48,838 nt of DNA from Muribaculaceae bacterium (GCA_017618355.1 JAFZUL010000101.1:1-48838), one strand, 5' to 3'; numbered from the stretch's first letter, positions 26,754-35,498 are shown. Program-made: numbers and translations. Notes: generated by a model from the sequence alone, not told the origin.

Positions 26754-26797
26754 GCGCAGCCCAATTGTGCATTGTGCATTCTGAATTATGCATTATC
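26754..26797. repeat. GCATT repeat with GCGCAGCCCAATT core
   Basis: GCGCAGCCCAATTGTGCATT followed by GTGCATTCTGAATTATGCAT, the best single match to the copy at 907-948. It runs right up to the stop codon of the next minus-strand gene. Confidence 0.65.
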
Positions 26798-27281
26798 AAA
26801 GTCCCACTGGGATGTCGTAGCCCACGAGACGGAAGGCGACTTTGAATGGTGTGGCGTTTTTGCGGGGCTTGGGGCCAGCGTAGTAATAGAACAGACGCTG
26901 CACGTCGAAAGTTTTAATGGAGACAAGTCGTGTCTCACCGGGTCGCAGGTCAACCTCCACCGTTGCTGTGCGCTCGTGTAGCATATCGCCGTTCATCTGC
27001 GAGTAGCGCATGAGCAGTCTGATGTGCGAGATGCGGTGCTTCGTGTTGTTGGTGACGAAGAATGACTCGCGTGAGTCGCTCGCCTTCTTGCTGTAGCCCT
27101 TAAGGGTGACGGCGTTAGGCTCGAGGTCGCGCAGCAGCGAGTCGGGCACATTGACATCAGGAATCTGCTCAACAATCTGACTATTGCTCTTGAGCAGCGT
27201 CTGCGTAGTGCGCGTGCGCGCCATGGCAGTCACTGCCACCATCGCCACAAGTGTTATAAATACTGCATTTTTTATTCTCAT
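26796..27281 (-). CDS. Small secreted protein of unknown function
   Basis: I place the start at the ATG at 27281, giving 161 residues with a signal peptide (MRIKNAVFITLVAMVAVTAMA). A GTG five codons further upstream would add MQSRI and looks less likely. The mature part carries FFVTNNTKHRISHIRLLMRY and a Lys/Arg/Asn segment YYYAGPKPRKNATPFKVAFR near the end, in an overall beta-rich layout. No domain is recognised. It lies 26 bases after the next secreted gene on the same strand and is probably in the same transcript. Confidence 0.65.
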   Translation of the reverse strand: MRIKNAVFITLVAMVAVTAMARTRTTQTLLKSNSQIVEQIPDVNVPDSLLRDLEPNAVTLKGYSKKASDSRESFFVTNNTKHRISHIRLLMRYSQMNGDMLHERTATVEVDLRPGETRLVSIKTFDVQRLFYYYAGPKPRKNATPFKVAFRLVGYDIPVGL

Positions 27282-27307
27282 AATTCTTGATTGCACTTAA
27301 CACTTAG

Positions 27308-27904
27308 TTACAAGTATCTCACTTTGTCAAATTTGTTGCCGTTGCCGTCGGAAGGGAAGATTTTCTTGAAGCCTACGGGAAGTTTTTCTTTCTCGACATC
27401 GGGAATCACCGAGATGCCTTTGAAGAGGCTTGGCAGGAAACGCGCGAAATTAACTCTAACCTTCACATCCCAATGCGGAGGGTCGAACGTAAGAGAAGTG
27501 GCGTCCTTGTTGAGCGTGGCTACACATTCCATGGGACCGCACAGCGTCACCTTGTTGCGCTCGCTGTAGAGCCACAGGTGGTACTTGTTATCGACCGCGC
27601 TCGCCTCGATGTAGCCAATCACCGTGCCAGGCAGCAACTCTAGGTCGTCGCTGGCGACAAGTAGCAGCCGATAACCGATTTTGTGCGACGACTCAGGCTG
27701 CCACCGTTCGATGGCGATGGTCATATCCTCGTTGGGATAATACCAGATGCCCTCCAAGGGCTGCATATCGCTCTCTAGCAGCCGCTCCCGAGCCACCTGC
27801 TCACTGAACCCCGGCACCACAACCGACTGCTCAGGAAGCACAGTCTTAGCCTGAGCCCAAGCAAGACCCAGCATCATCAATATAGCAAATGTCAAACGCC
27901 TCAT
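27308..27904 (-). CDS. Secreted protein of unknown function
   Basis: A 198-residue protein with a signal peptide (MRRLTFAILMMLGLAWAQA). Recognisable short segments are MQPLEGIWYYPNEDMTIAIE (a G-I-W-Y start as in lipocalin-like or DUF-type periplasmic domains), IGYRLLLVASDDLELLPGTV, and HLWLYSERNKVTLCG. The first looks like the strand that opens a beta-barrel or cystatin-like fold, so a small ligand-binding periplasmic protein is possible, but I do not assign it to a named family. It precedes the 161-residue protein by 26 bases; the 43-base gap to the upstream gene has no promoter or terminator I can see. Confidence 0.65.
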   Translation of the reverse strand: MRRLTFAILMMLGLAWAQAKTVLPEQSVVVPGFSEQVARERLLESDMQPLEGIWYYPNEDMTIAIERWQPESSHKIGYRLLLVASDDLELLPGTVIGYIEASAVDNKYHLWLYSERNKVTLCGPMECVATLNKDATSLTFDPPHWDVKVRVNFARFLPSLFKGISVIPDVEKEKLPVGFKKIFPSDGNGNKFDKVRYL

Positions 27905-27947
27905 ACAGCAGCTTGCGCTTCTCTACCGCCAAACGCTAAGGATTAAT

Positions 27948-28436
27948 TCATTCTTCCTCGTCGGCTATCATATAGACCTTAATCTCGCCATTCTTGTCGG
28001 TCTTTACATCATCGAGGTAAACGGGTGTTGGCTTTCTTAGAACATTACCATAAGAATTAGAGTAGTCATTGCTATTCTGCTTTTCTGTCATCAATGACTC
28101 AAGATAATATTTTGAAACCGACTTTGGCTTTGTCACCTCTTTCACAATATCAGCTACTTTAGCCGTCTTTGCTTTAGAGATATAATAACGTTTTTTGGCG
28201 CTTGTATTAACAATCATCAAGAAGCCGTTGTCCTTGATTTCTATGGTATTGTTAGCACTAAGAGTGGTTCCTTCCAACACACAGTTACCATTACAGTAAA
28301 CCTCATGAGATTTCTCTACCTTGTAAGTTGCGGCAGTTTTGGCCTTAGCTTTTGCAGGTTTTCTATTGCCCTTCTGGGCATCGGCAGTTGCACCCACTAA
28401 AAGGCACAAAATAATTAACAATAAAACTTTTTTCAT
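27948..28436 (-). CDS. Small secreted partner of the CHASE2 protein
   Basis: A 162-residue protein with a signal peptide (MKKVLLLIILCLLVGATADA) and then a Lys/Ala-rich linker (KGNRKPAKAKAKT). Residues about 37-90 (VEKSHEVYCNGNCVLEGTTL, NNTIEIKDNGFLMIVNTSAK) are beta-rich and faintly resemble the FecR-type domain, but this is a weak resemblance. A coil-like stretch and an acidic end (MIADEEE) follow. Its ATG overlaps the stop of the CHASE2 gene by ATGA, so translation is coupled. Both proteins probably meet in the periplasm. A function is not known. Confidence 0.7.
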   Translation of the reverse strand: MKKVLLLIILCLLVGATADAQKGNRKPAKAKAKTAATYKVEKSHEVYCNGNCVLEGTTLSANNTIEIKDNGFLMIVNTSAKKRYYISKAKTAKVADIVKEVTKPKSVSKYYLESLMTEKQNSNDYSNSYGNVLRKPTPVYLDDVKTDKNGEIKVYMIADEEE

Positions 28437-29620
28437 TTTTTATCAGTATTAAAGAGTGAATTTTTCAGAATACACCAGTTATGGTTCTTTGACAAGGCCC
28501 AAATGGCTCCGATATAAATATTGCGTGCTTCGGACGTCAGTCCCAACACCAGCAAAATCAAGATGGCATCAACATAACTACTGTGATGTATAAACAAGAG
28601 TAAGATGCCCCATGTCACCAGCGCCATGAAGACTATTGTCACAATGCGCAACAGGAGATAGGACCTTGATAAGAATATTGCCCAGGGTGCTTTATCATGG
28701 CGTGCCAACCAGCGGTTTTGCAGATCAATAAACAACTCAAAGAGGTAGCACAGCACAAATGCAATGAGTATATTCACTATATAGCTGGCATAATGGATAT
28801 CGTTATGATTTCTGACAGTAAAGACCGAATAGGCCTGCAGCACAACTCCTGGCATCTTGCCTAACGGCGTTTTCCACATATCGCCCTCATCGGTAGTCGA
28901 GCCCACCAGCACAATGTGGTCTTTTATCAAGTCCTCGTTGTTACTGATAGAATCCACGGGCAAGACAACAAATTTTGTCTTGTAATCTATTGTGAACTTT
29001 TTGTTTGACTTAACGTTCGTGTTATCGACAGTTTGAGCTATCGCTACTGGCAACGAGGCCAGCGTGCCACTGTCTCCTTCCACTAACGTGAACATTTTCC
29101 TGATTGTGTTGTGATTATAATTCACATCATCAAGATTGGAGAAGCCCTCTTTTACGCCTAACTCCTCAGCAAAAAACGACGACCTCTTTTCGGCAAATGT
29201 CTTATTGGCAAAGTCATAATCCACAAGCTGAGTGGCCCAAACAACGTTATCACCAGCAGTCATTGCCGTCTCGATGAGCGCCTCGTTTTCTTCGGGAGTG
29301 CCTTTTATGCCCATAAACGTTATATCGACCCCCACCGCCCATGGCTCCAGCGAATCGACCGTTGCTATCACCTTTGCGATTTTTCCACGGTTAGCCTCGT
29401 CTTTGATATCGACGATTGTTATGTCTTGATTCACATCGCTGTTCTTGTCGGCAAGACGGAAGAAATAGTCAGTCATCGACATATCGCTCATAGCCTCCTT
29501 GAGCGGGTCAAAAATCGGGAAACTCATCACCGCAGCATAACCAATGCCAATCAACACAAACGTCAAGATTGCAATCAAAAAATGGTCGATGTGAAATATG
29601 TATTTTAGAGTTTTTTTCAT
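28433..29620 (-). CDS. CHASE2 domain membrane protein without a cytoplasmic output domain
   Basis: A 395-residue protein. The first membrane helix is at about 15-36. Residues about 40-275 form the extracytoplasmic CHASE2 domain, seen in ITIVDIKDEANRGKIAKVIA, VGVDITFMGIKGTPEENEAL and HIVLVGSTTDEGDMWKTPLG (the V-G-S-x-A/T-G-type end). Three membrane helices follow (about 282-305, 322-347 and 350-375), then a tail of about 20 residues. CHASE2 normally senses extracellular signals for kinases or cyclases, but no such domain is present, so any signal must be passed through its partners. It overlaps the next gene by four bases. A -7 box lies 31 bases upstream. Confidence 0.85.
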   Translation of the reverse strand: MKKTLKYIFHIDHFLIAILTFVLIGIGYAAVMSFPIFDPLKEAMSDMSMTDYFFRLADKNSDVNQDITIVDIKDEANRGKIAKVIATVDSLEPWAVGVDITFMGIKGTPEENEALIETAMTAGDNVVWATQLVDYDFANKTFAEKRSSFFAEELGVKEGFSNLDDVNYNHNTIRKMFTLVEGDSGTLASLPVAIAQTVDNTNVKSNKKFTIDYKTKFVVLPVDSISNNEDLIKDHIVLVGSTTDEGDMWKTPLGKMPGVVLQAYSVFTVRNHNDIHYASYIVNILIAFVLCYLFELFIDLQNRWLARHDKAPWAIFLSRSYLLLRIVTIVFMALVTWGILLLFIHHSSYVDAILILLVLGLTSEARNIYIGAIWALSKNHNWCILKNSLFNTDKK

Positions 29621-29650
29621 AAATAATTAAGCATTTCCCATTTCATGTTG

Positions 29651-29658
29651 CAAATATA
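29651..29658 (-). promoter_or_regulatory. Putative -7 element of the CHASE2 gene
   Basis: The minus strand reads TATATTTG at 29658-29651, matching TAnnTTTG, 31 bases before the ATG. Confidence 0.5.
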
Positions 29659-29691
29659 CTACAAATTTCACAAAAACAAGAAACAGAACAA

Positions 29692-30927
29692 CTATTTGGT
29701 CGCGAATTTATAGGTAAGGCCAAAACTCAGAATTTCTTTAAATTGCCAGTATTTCCAGTCTTCAACCCAGGGGCGTGACTTGTCGTAACGCAGATGGGTG
29801 AAAATCTGTGTGTTGAGGAAACTGTTGACGGCAAAGGAGAGGGTGTTTTCCCAGTCGCCTTGCACATAATGATAGTCTGTGAAAGCATATAACCTCGTCT
29901 TCCAAGTGATGCTCGGCGTGATTTTCCACTCAAATTTAGCCTCCACATTCGAACCAAAATTGTGCTTGGTGTGATGTCCTGGGTCAATGCCAAACTTTGT
30001 GGGGTCGAGCCTCACGATGTCGCGGCAAATCTTGATATTGTAGGACAATGGAGCTATAGAGAGTGTAAAGACCTTGTAGCCATCTTTGTCTTTATAGTTA
30101 TAAGTCATACCGAGACCCACATTTAGCTCTCCTGATGAAAGGAACGATGCCGCCAGGTCTCGTGTGTTGGTGACATAGGAGTTGAGCAACTGTGTCTTGA
30201 ACAACAGCGTCGCCGAGTAGTACCAGTTCTTCACCGCCTTGTAGCCAAGCTGAGAGTTGAACTGGAAGTTGTCCTCGTTAATGCTGTAGCTGCGCAGGCT
30301 GTCGCCTTTAGCCGTCGCCACGCCCAAACGGTAGTGTAGAGTATTGTTAAAGAGCCATTTGGGATGCAGCGTCTGGTTAAGGTTGCAGTCCCACTGCACA
30401 TCGCCGAGCAAGTTGAGGTTATTCTCGCCGCCCTGATACCAGTTGTTGCTTATATAGGCCTGCGTGCCGTGCAGACTGCCCACGAAGGTGTGAAGCCAGT
30501 TGTGCATCTTCACCTCACGGCGGTCAATGGGTTTGAACTTCTCGCTGTCGATATTCTTAGGCTCCACCTGCAACTCGGTTTTCGACGGGTCGGCCTCCAG
30601 CACCACCTCCTTAGGCGGCTTGGGGAGCAATCCCTCGTTGAAGCGCACCAGCTCGGGGTTGTCAATCATCATGCGATAGCGCATATCGTGCACCCTACCC
30701 CATTGCAGCCTCGCCTTGTTGAGCCATCTGTCATCGATTTTCAAGCCCTGCGCGTTTCCTGAAATTTCGGGAATAAACGAGGACTGTGACGACTGCTGCT
30801 TTTCAAAGACCAAGGGCATAAGGAGGAATTGGTTGGTGCTATCGCTCTGTGCCATAGTGTGCTGTGGCATCAGTATCACAAAAAGGACAAACAAAAAGAA
30901 ATATATGGTTCCTTGAAAACGTCTCAT
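29692..30927 (-). CDS. DUF3078 family outer membrane beta-barrel protein
   Basis: A 411-residue protein with a signal peptide (FFLFVLFVILMPQHTMA). From about residue 155 the sequence matches DUF3078: NWYQGGENNLNLLGDVQWDC near its start, then alternating aromatic strands (WLFNNTLHYRLGVATAKGDS, WYYSATLLFKTQLLNSY) and ITWKTRLYAFTDYHYVQGDW near the end. The C terminus ends in LTYKFATK, typical of a beta-barrel whose last strand is recognised by the BAM machinery. The family has no assigned function. It is divergent from the first CotH-like gene, and the two promoters are 45 bases apart. Confidence 0.9.
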   Translation of the reverse strand: MRRFQGTIYFFLFVLFVILMPQHTMAQSDSTNQFLLMPLVFEKQQSSQSSFIPEISGNAQGLKIDDRWLNKARLQWGRVHDMRYRMMIDNPELVRFNEGLLPKPPKEVVLEADPSKTELQVEPKNIDSEKFKPIDRREVKMHNWLHTFVGSLHGTQAYISNNWYQGGENNLNLLGDVQWDCNLNQTLHPKWLFNNTLHYRLGVATAKGDSLRSYSINEDNFQFNSQLGYKAVKNWYYSATLLFKTQLLNSYVTNTRDLAASFLSSGELNVGLGMTYNYKDKDGYKVFTLSIAPLSYNIKICRDIVRLDPTKFGIDPGHHTKHNFGSNVEAKFEWKITPSITWKTRLYAFTDYHYVQGDWENTLSFAVNSFLNTQIFTHLRYDKSRPWVEDWKYWQFKEILSFGLTYKFATK

Positions 30928-30944
30928 TAAATCGTGATTTTTTG

Positions 30945-30952
30945 CAAAAATA
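30945..30952 (-). promoter_or_regulatory. Putative -7 element of the DUF3078 gene
   Basis: The minus strand reads TATTTTTG at 30952-30945, 18 bases before the ATG. Confidence 0.5.
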
Positions 30953-30997
30953 CACAGAATTTCGGGGAAAACTCATGTTTATAAGAAAAAAAATCAA

Positions 30998-31005
30998 TAT
31001 TTTTG
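30998..31005 (+). promoter_or_regulatory. Putative -7 element of the first CotH-like gene
   Basis: TATTTTTG on the + strand, 21 bases before the ATG at 31027. The surrounding 50 bases are nearly the same as those before the second CotH-like gene (32557), so the promoter was duplicated with the gene. Confidence 0.55.
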
Positions 31006-31026
31006 CAATTGATAAGCATTACCGTG

Positions 31027-32499
31027 ATGAAAAGCCGATTTCCATATATTGTCTTACTGTGTCTAATGCCCTTGCTGGGATGGAGCCAGAATTTCGACGA
31101 GATGGTGGCTGGCATGAGCGAGCTGTCACTGCCGCTGGCAAACGTGGAGGTGGACATCGATTCGGTGAATTATCTCTATTTCCTGCCAGGACAATTCACG
31201 CTCGTGGAATACAATAACGGAGCTGCAACATCTCAGACCTACAACTGCCAAGTGAGGCAACGAGGAGGATTAGCACTATCGCTGCCTAAGATATCTTTCG
31301 GCATAAAGCTCGTTGACGACGAGGGCGAGAAACTCGACGCTAACCTGTTGGGACTTTGCACCGACAATTCGTGGATTCTCGACGCAATGGGCATCGACAA
31401 GTTGAGGATGCGCAACCGAGTGTGCTTTGACTTCTGGAATGAATTCAGCCACACGATGTGGGACACCAATTATGGAAACCGCAACGGCACAGTGGGCACG
31501 ATGGTGGAGGTGTTTATAAACAGCGAGTACGCTGGCATCTACTGCTTGAGCGATAAAATAAACCGTAAATTGCTCAACCTGCGCAAAGCAAAAGTCAAAG
31601 ACGACGGCTCAGTGACAGTCAAGGGACTGCTCTATAAAGGCATAGGAGACTATTGGTCAACTCTTACTAGTTACCAGGAAGAAAGCACCGACTCGGTGGT
31701 GTGGAACGATTTTGAACTGCAATACCCCGAAGAATACCCATCGCTCGACACGTGGCAACCGCTCATGGACATCATCGACTTCAACAGCCTGACTGATGAC
31801 GAGTACTTTAAGGACCACTACAACGACTGGTATTATGATGACAACCTCGTGGATTATTGGATTTTGCTAGTAGCATTCGGGATTTCCGACATGCCCTACA
31901 AAAACACGTTCCTCTCTACTCCCGACATTAACTTCGACCACCGCTTCATGCTCACTCCTTGGGACCTTGATGCATGCCTGGGAAGAGGATGGGACGGCTC
32001 ACAAATACCTAACCACTCATCAGTTAATCGCCTTAACCGCCATGCCCCTTTTAAACGACTCATGGCTGATAACATAAATGGCTTTTATCACAAATTGGCA
32101 AACCGGTGGTTGGAGCTGACAGAAACAGTGCTGTCACCCGATAATGTCAAAAATCACATCACTGCTATAGCACAGCGCTTTGTAGAAAGCGGAGCCTGGC
32201 AACGTGAATATGACAGATGGAAAAACACTAGAGTAAGAATTAACCAAAACATCTCATCCGAAGTAAATTATGTCACAAACTGGTATAGGTCAAATATCTC
32301 ATTTCTCAATGATTACATGGAAATGTGGCTCGAAGACTATGACCCTAATGCCCTCATCACATCCCACACAGTGACATTTATTTACAATTACCTTTTAGGC
32401 AAAGACACCACCTACTATGAATGGTTAGATATCAACAAAGACGGCATCATCTCCTCCTCCGATGTCACCGAGGTCTATAACATTCTCCTGAATCAATAA
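31027..32499 (+). CDS. CotH kinase-like secreted protein with a C-terminal dockerin-like module
   Basis: I choose the ATG at 31027 (490 residues), because it starts a good signal peptide (MKSRFPYIVLLCLMPLLGWS). The body matches the CotH kinase family: NCQVRQRGGLALSLPKISFG, then MGIDKLRMRNRVCFDFWNE, MVEVFINSEYAGIYCLSDKI and the catalytic-site-like MLTPWDLDACLGR. The C-terminal part has a degenerate repeat (ITSHTVTFIYNYLLGKD) followed by an intact one (DINKDGIISSSDVTEVYNIL), the layout of a two-repeat dockerin. CotH of Bacillus phosphorylates spore coat proteins; for this protein the substrate is unknown. The domain calls are seen, and the kinase role is inference. Confidence 0.85.
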   Translation: MKSRFPYIVLLCLMPLLGWSQNFDEMVAGMSELSLPLANVEVDIDSVNYLYFLPGQFTLVEYNNGAATSQTYNCQVRQRGGLALSLPKISFGIKLVDDEGEKLDANLLGLCTDNSWILDAMGIDKLRMRNRVCFDFWNEFSHTMWDTNYGNRNGTVGTMVEVFINSEYAGIYCLSDKINRKLLNLRKAKVKDDGSVTVKGLLYKGIGDYWSTLTSYQEESTDSVVWNDFELQYPEEYPSLDTWQPLMDIIDFNSLTDDEYFKDHYNDWYYDDNLVDYWILLVAFGISDMPYKNTFLSTPDINFDHRFMLTPWDLDACLGRGWDGSQIPNHSSVNRLNRHAPFKRLMADNINGFYHKLANRWLELTETVLSPDNVKNHITAIAQRFVESGAWQREYDRWKNTRVRINQNISSEVNYVTNWYRSNISFLNDYMEMWLEDYDPNALITSHTVTFIYNYLLGKDTTYYEWLDINKDGIISSSDVTEVYNILLNQ

Positions 32500-32556
32500 T
32501 AACATAATAATACATAGTTTTTTTATAATTCTGACGCTTATAAGAAGAAAAATCAT

Positions 32557-32564
32557 TATTTTTG
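32557..32564 (+). promoter_or_regulatory. Putative -7 element of the second CotH-like gene
   Basis: TATTTTTG, in a 50-base context nearly identical to that at 30998 (both followed by GCARTTGATwArCATTACC and the ATG). Confidence 0.55.
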
Positions 32565-32585
32565 CAGTTGATTAACATTACCGTG

Positions 32586-34097
32586 ATGACAAAGCGCTTA
32601 TCATATATTATTTTGCTGTGTGTCCTTCCCTTGATGGGATGGGGACAGGGCTTTGATGACATGGTGGCTCGCATGAACGTGAAGTCTTTGCCATTGATCA
32701 ACTTGGAGGTAGAAATCGACTCGGTAAGTCATCTCTATTTCATACCAGGAAGACTCACGCTCGTGGAATATAATAACGGATCGGCAAAACCTCAAATCTA
32801 CAACTGCCTCGTGCGGCAAAGGGGCAAGACTGCATTGTTCCTGCCCAAATGGTCGTTTGCTGTCAAGCTGGTTGACGATAATGGAGAGAAACTTGACGCC
32901 AACCTACTGGGGCTACGCGAAGACAACTCATGGATACTCGATGCTATGGGTATCGACAAACTGAGGATGCGCAACCGAGTGTGCTTTGACATCTGGAACG
33001 AGTACAGCCACACGATGTGGGACACCAAGTTTGGCAACCGCAACGGCACAGTAGGTACAATGGTAGAAGTGTTTGTCAACAGCGAGTATGCTGGCATTTA
33101 TTGCCTGAGCGATAAAATCAACCGACAACTGCTAAACCTGCGCAAGGCCAAAGTGGAAGATGATGATAGCGTGACAATCAAAGGTGTGCTTTACAAGGGT
33201 AAAGGAAGCGGATTATCGAACACCCTGCTCGACTATGAAGAAGACCGCACCGATACCATCAAGTGGAACACCTTTGAGCTGCAATATCCCGAAGAATACC
33301 CCTCGCTTGAGACTTGGAAGCCACTGATGGACCTAATCGAATTTAACGGCAAGACTGAATTGGATTACTTCAAAGCCAATTACAACGAGTGGTACTACAT
33401 AGACAATCTAGCAGATTATTTTCTCTTGCTGGTGGCTCTCGGCATTGACGATATGCCCTATAAGAACACTTTCCTCTCCTTGCCCGACATAAACTTCGAC
33501 CACCGTTTCATGCTCACGCCGTGGGACCTCGATGCTTGCTTGGGGAGAGGCTGTAACGGCACACCATTGTACTATACCTCACAACTAACCCGCCTCAATA
33601 ACTTTGGTCCTTTCAATCGCATTATCTATTATAACATAGATGATTTCAAAGACCGAGTCGCAAGACGATGGGATGAGTTGAAAGACTCCGTTTTCTCGCC
33701 CGATAATCTAGAGAACCACATTACCGCCATCGCACAACGTTATGTGGAAAGTGGTGCCTGGCAGCGGGAATATGATCTATGGAAAGATGTGGGAGAAGAC
33801 GTAGAAGAAGGTGAGGATTATGACGAGAGAATTATTATCGTGGAGAATGTATATGAAGAAGTGGATTTTGTAATGGAATGGTATCGCAATAACCATGCTT
33901 ACATTACAAGACAGCTCTTGCGCTGGCATAACGACTATGAAGAACCCGATGTTATAACTTCAGCTACAATAACCCAAATATACAATTATATACTCGGCAA
34001 TAATCCCGAATATGATGAAAGACTAGACCTTAATGGAGATGGGACAATAAACTCTGCCGATGTCACCTTTGGCTATAATGTAATTCTCGGGAGTTAG
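32586..34097 (+). CDS. Second CotH kinase-like secreted protein with dockerin-like module
   Basis: A 503-residue paralogue of the preceding gene, starting at the ATG at 32586 (signal peptide MTKRLSYIILLCVLPLMGWG). The same landmarks are kept: NCLVRQRGKTALFLPKWSFA, VEVFVNSEYAGIYCLSDKIN, MLTPWDLDACLGRG and, at the end, a degenerate repeat (ITSATITQIYNYILGNN) and an intact dockerin repeat (DLNGDGTINSADVTFGYNVI). It has an extra acidic insert (about 405-418, EDVEEGEDYDE) that the first copy lacks. The tandem layout shows a local duplication followed by divergence. A match to a cohesin protein was not seen in this window. Confidence 0.85.
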   Translation: MTKRLSYIILLCVLPLMGWGQGFDDMVARMNVKSLPLINLEVEIDSVSHLYFIPGRLTLVEYNNGSAKPQIYNCLVRQRGKTALFLPKWSFAVKLVDDNGEKLDANLLGLREDNSWILDAMGIDKLRMRNRVCFDIWNEYSHTMWDTKFGNRNGTVGTMVEVFVNSEYAGIYCLSDKINRQLLNLRKAKVEDDDSVTIKGVLYKGKGSGLSNTLLDYEEDRTDTIKWNTFELQYPEEYPSLETWKPLMDLIEFNGKTELDYFKANYNEWYYIDNLADYFLLLVALGIDDMPYKNTFLSLPDINFDHRFMLTPWDLDACLGRGCNGTPLYYTSQLTRLNNFGPFNRIIYYNIDDFKDRVARRWDELKDSVFSPDNLENHITAIAQRYVESGAWQREYDLWKDVGEDVEEGEDYDERIIIVENVYEEVDFVMEWYRNNHAYITRQLLRWHNDYEEPDVITSATITQIYNYILGNNPEYDERLDLNGDGTINSADVTFGYNVILGS

Positions 34098-34205
34098 TAA
34101 TAATACACTTTACTTCTTTTTTATCAGTTCTTTCACAAAGAGTTTATCAACAGCTGATTTTTTAAGATTTGAAGATAAATTGGGGATGTTGTGGACTCCC
34201 TTAAA

Positions 34206-35498
34206 CTACTCCTCTTCGTCGTCATCAAGCAGCTCAGGGTTAAGCATGTCGTCATCGCCTTGCAAAAACAGGGTGCGTTTTTGCATCGCCTCGGGGTCGA
34301 GTTCGCACTCCAACTGCATGGCACGGTATCGCGGACGAAGCACTACAATCTCCACCAAGTAAGCAAGAACGAAATACACCACAACAAGCACCCACAAAAC
34401 TATGTAAAAGTCGCTCATCTGTGAGAGCGATGCACCACCCACCTGCATCTGCACATAGGCTGTTGCAGCCCAATAGCCAGGTATCATCCTGCTTATTGCG
34501 TCCCAATAGGGGGCTATCTGATAATGAGGCCATGACACACCAGTCAGGAACACAAAGATGAGTGAGGTGAAAGCAAGCACCAAGAACACCCCTTCGCGGT
34601 TGTTGACAAACACGCGCATAACCTGTCCAAATAGCGATGAGGCGATCAGGAACGGGAACATGATCATGGCAATCTCCAAGAAATTACCATTCATCGGGAA
34701 CTTGAAGATGATAGGTACAATGTGCAGAGCAAATATCGCTGGAAACAGATAGTAGAACAGGTGCACCAGCGTCTTTCCCATGAGCATGGCGCCTGGCGTG
34801 GCCTTTACCTCATCAAGGCGGTCGATACCACGGTTACGGCGACGACGCCCCATACTGCCAGCATGGAGCATGGCAATACCCATTATCATACCCTGCTGAA
34901 GAACATAAACCAAGATGAAAGGTAGCACGGCCGAGGCAATACCCATTCCAGTGTTGCCTATTGGCACCTGACGGCTATCCACTAATCCACCATCAAGACT
35001 GATGATTCTGAACGATTTTTCGCCCTGCAACCGTGAGCAGGTCTCCATCTGCACGTTGGTCAATGCCGTGAGCATAGCCTTATAGCGCATCATTACGCTC
35101 ATGTCGCAGTAGAGTGACACATGCCCCTGGTTGCCTCGCATCACCTCTGTTTCGAAGTCGGCAGGGAAATACAAGATGCCATAGCACTTCTTTGTTGCCA
35201 TCAACTCGCGTGCCTCTTCCATGTCGCGGGCATAGGCAGTGACGTTCACATCGGGGCTGGCGTCAAGGTCGCGAACAAATTGGCGACTCAGTGCTGAATG
35301 GCTATCATCAACTACTACCACCGCCTCGTCGCGTGCAACCTCGGGATTATAGATAAGTGAATATAGTGGCGGATAAACTATCGCCAGCACAACGAAGAAA
35401 ATTACCACAGCCTCATCGCGGAAGATGTGCTTGAACTCCTGCTTCATCGATAGCACTATGCTGTGCAACCACCCTAATATCTTACTGTCGAGCTTCAT
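34206..35498 (-). CDS. ABC-2 type transporter permease, last gene of the export operon
   Basis: A 430-residue permease of the ABC2_membrane_3 / YhgE-like type. A first membrane helix (VVIFFVVLAIVYPPLYSLIY) is followed by a large periplasmic domain (about 60-170) and then by five membrane helices (about 185-385). The C-terminal cytoplasmic tail is strongly acidic (DDDMLNPELLDDDEEE). It is 6 bases after the other permease and shares its layout, so the two probably form a heterodimer channel. No nucleotide-binding subunit is encoded in this operon, so the energy source must be elsewhere or the system uses an unlinked ATPase. Confidence 0.9.
   Translation of the reverse strand: MKLDSKILGWLHSIVLSMKQEFKHIFRDEAVVIFFVVLAIVYPPLYSLIYNPEVARDEAVVVVDDSHSALSRQFVRDLDASPDVNVTAYARDMEEARELMATKKCYGILYFPADFETEVMRGNQGHVSLYCDMSVMMRYKAMLTALTNVQMETCSRLQGEKSFRIISLDGGLVDSRQVPIGNTGMGIASAVLPFILVYVLQQGMIMGIAMLHAGSMGRRRRNRGIDRLDEVKATPGAMLMGKTLVHLFYYLFPAIFALHIVPIIFKFPMNGNFLEIAMIMFPFLIASSLFGQVMRVFVNNREGVFLVLAFTSLIFVFLTGVSWPHYQIAPYWDAISRMIPGYWAATAYVQMQVGGASLSQMSDFYIVLWVLVVVYFVLAYLVEIVVLRPRYRAMQLECELDPEAMQKRTLFLQGDDDMLNPELLDDDEEE

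Noticed and set aside
29692..30927. TonB-dependent receptor reading of the DUF3078 barrel
   Set aside because: There is no plug domain or TonB box, and the motifs fit DUF3078.
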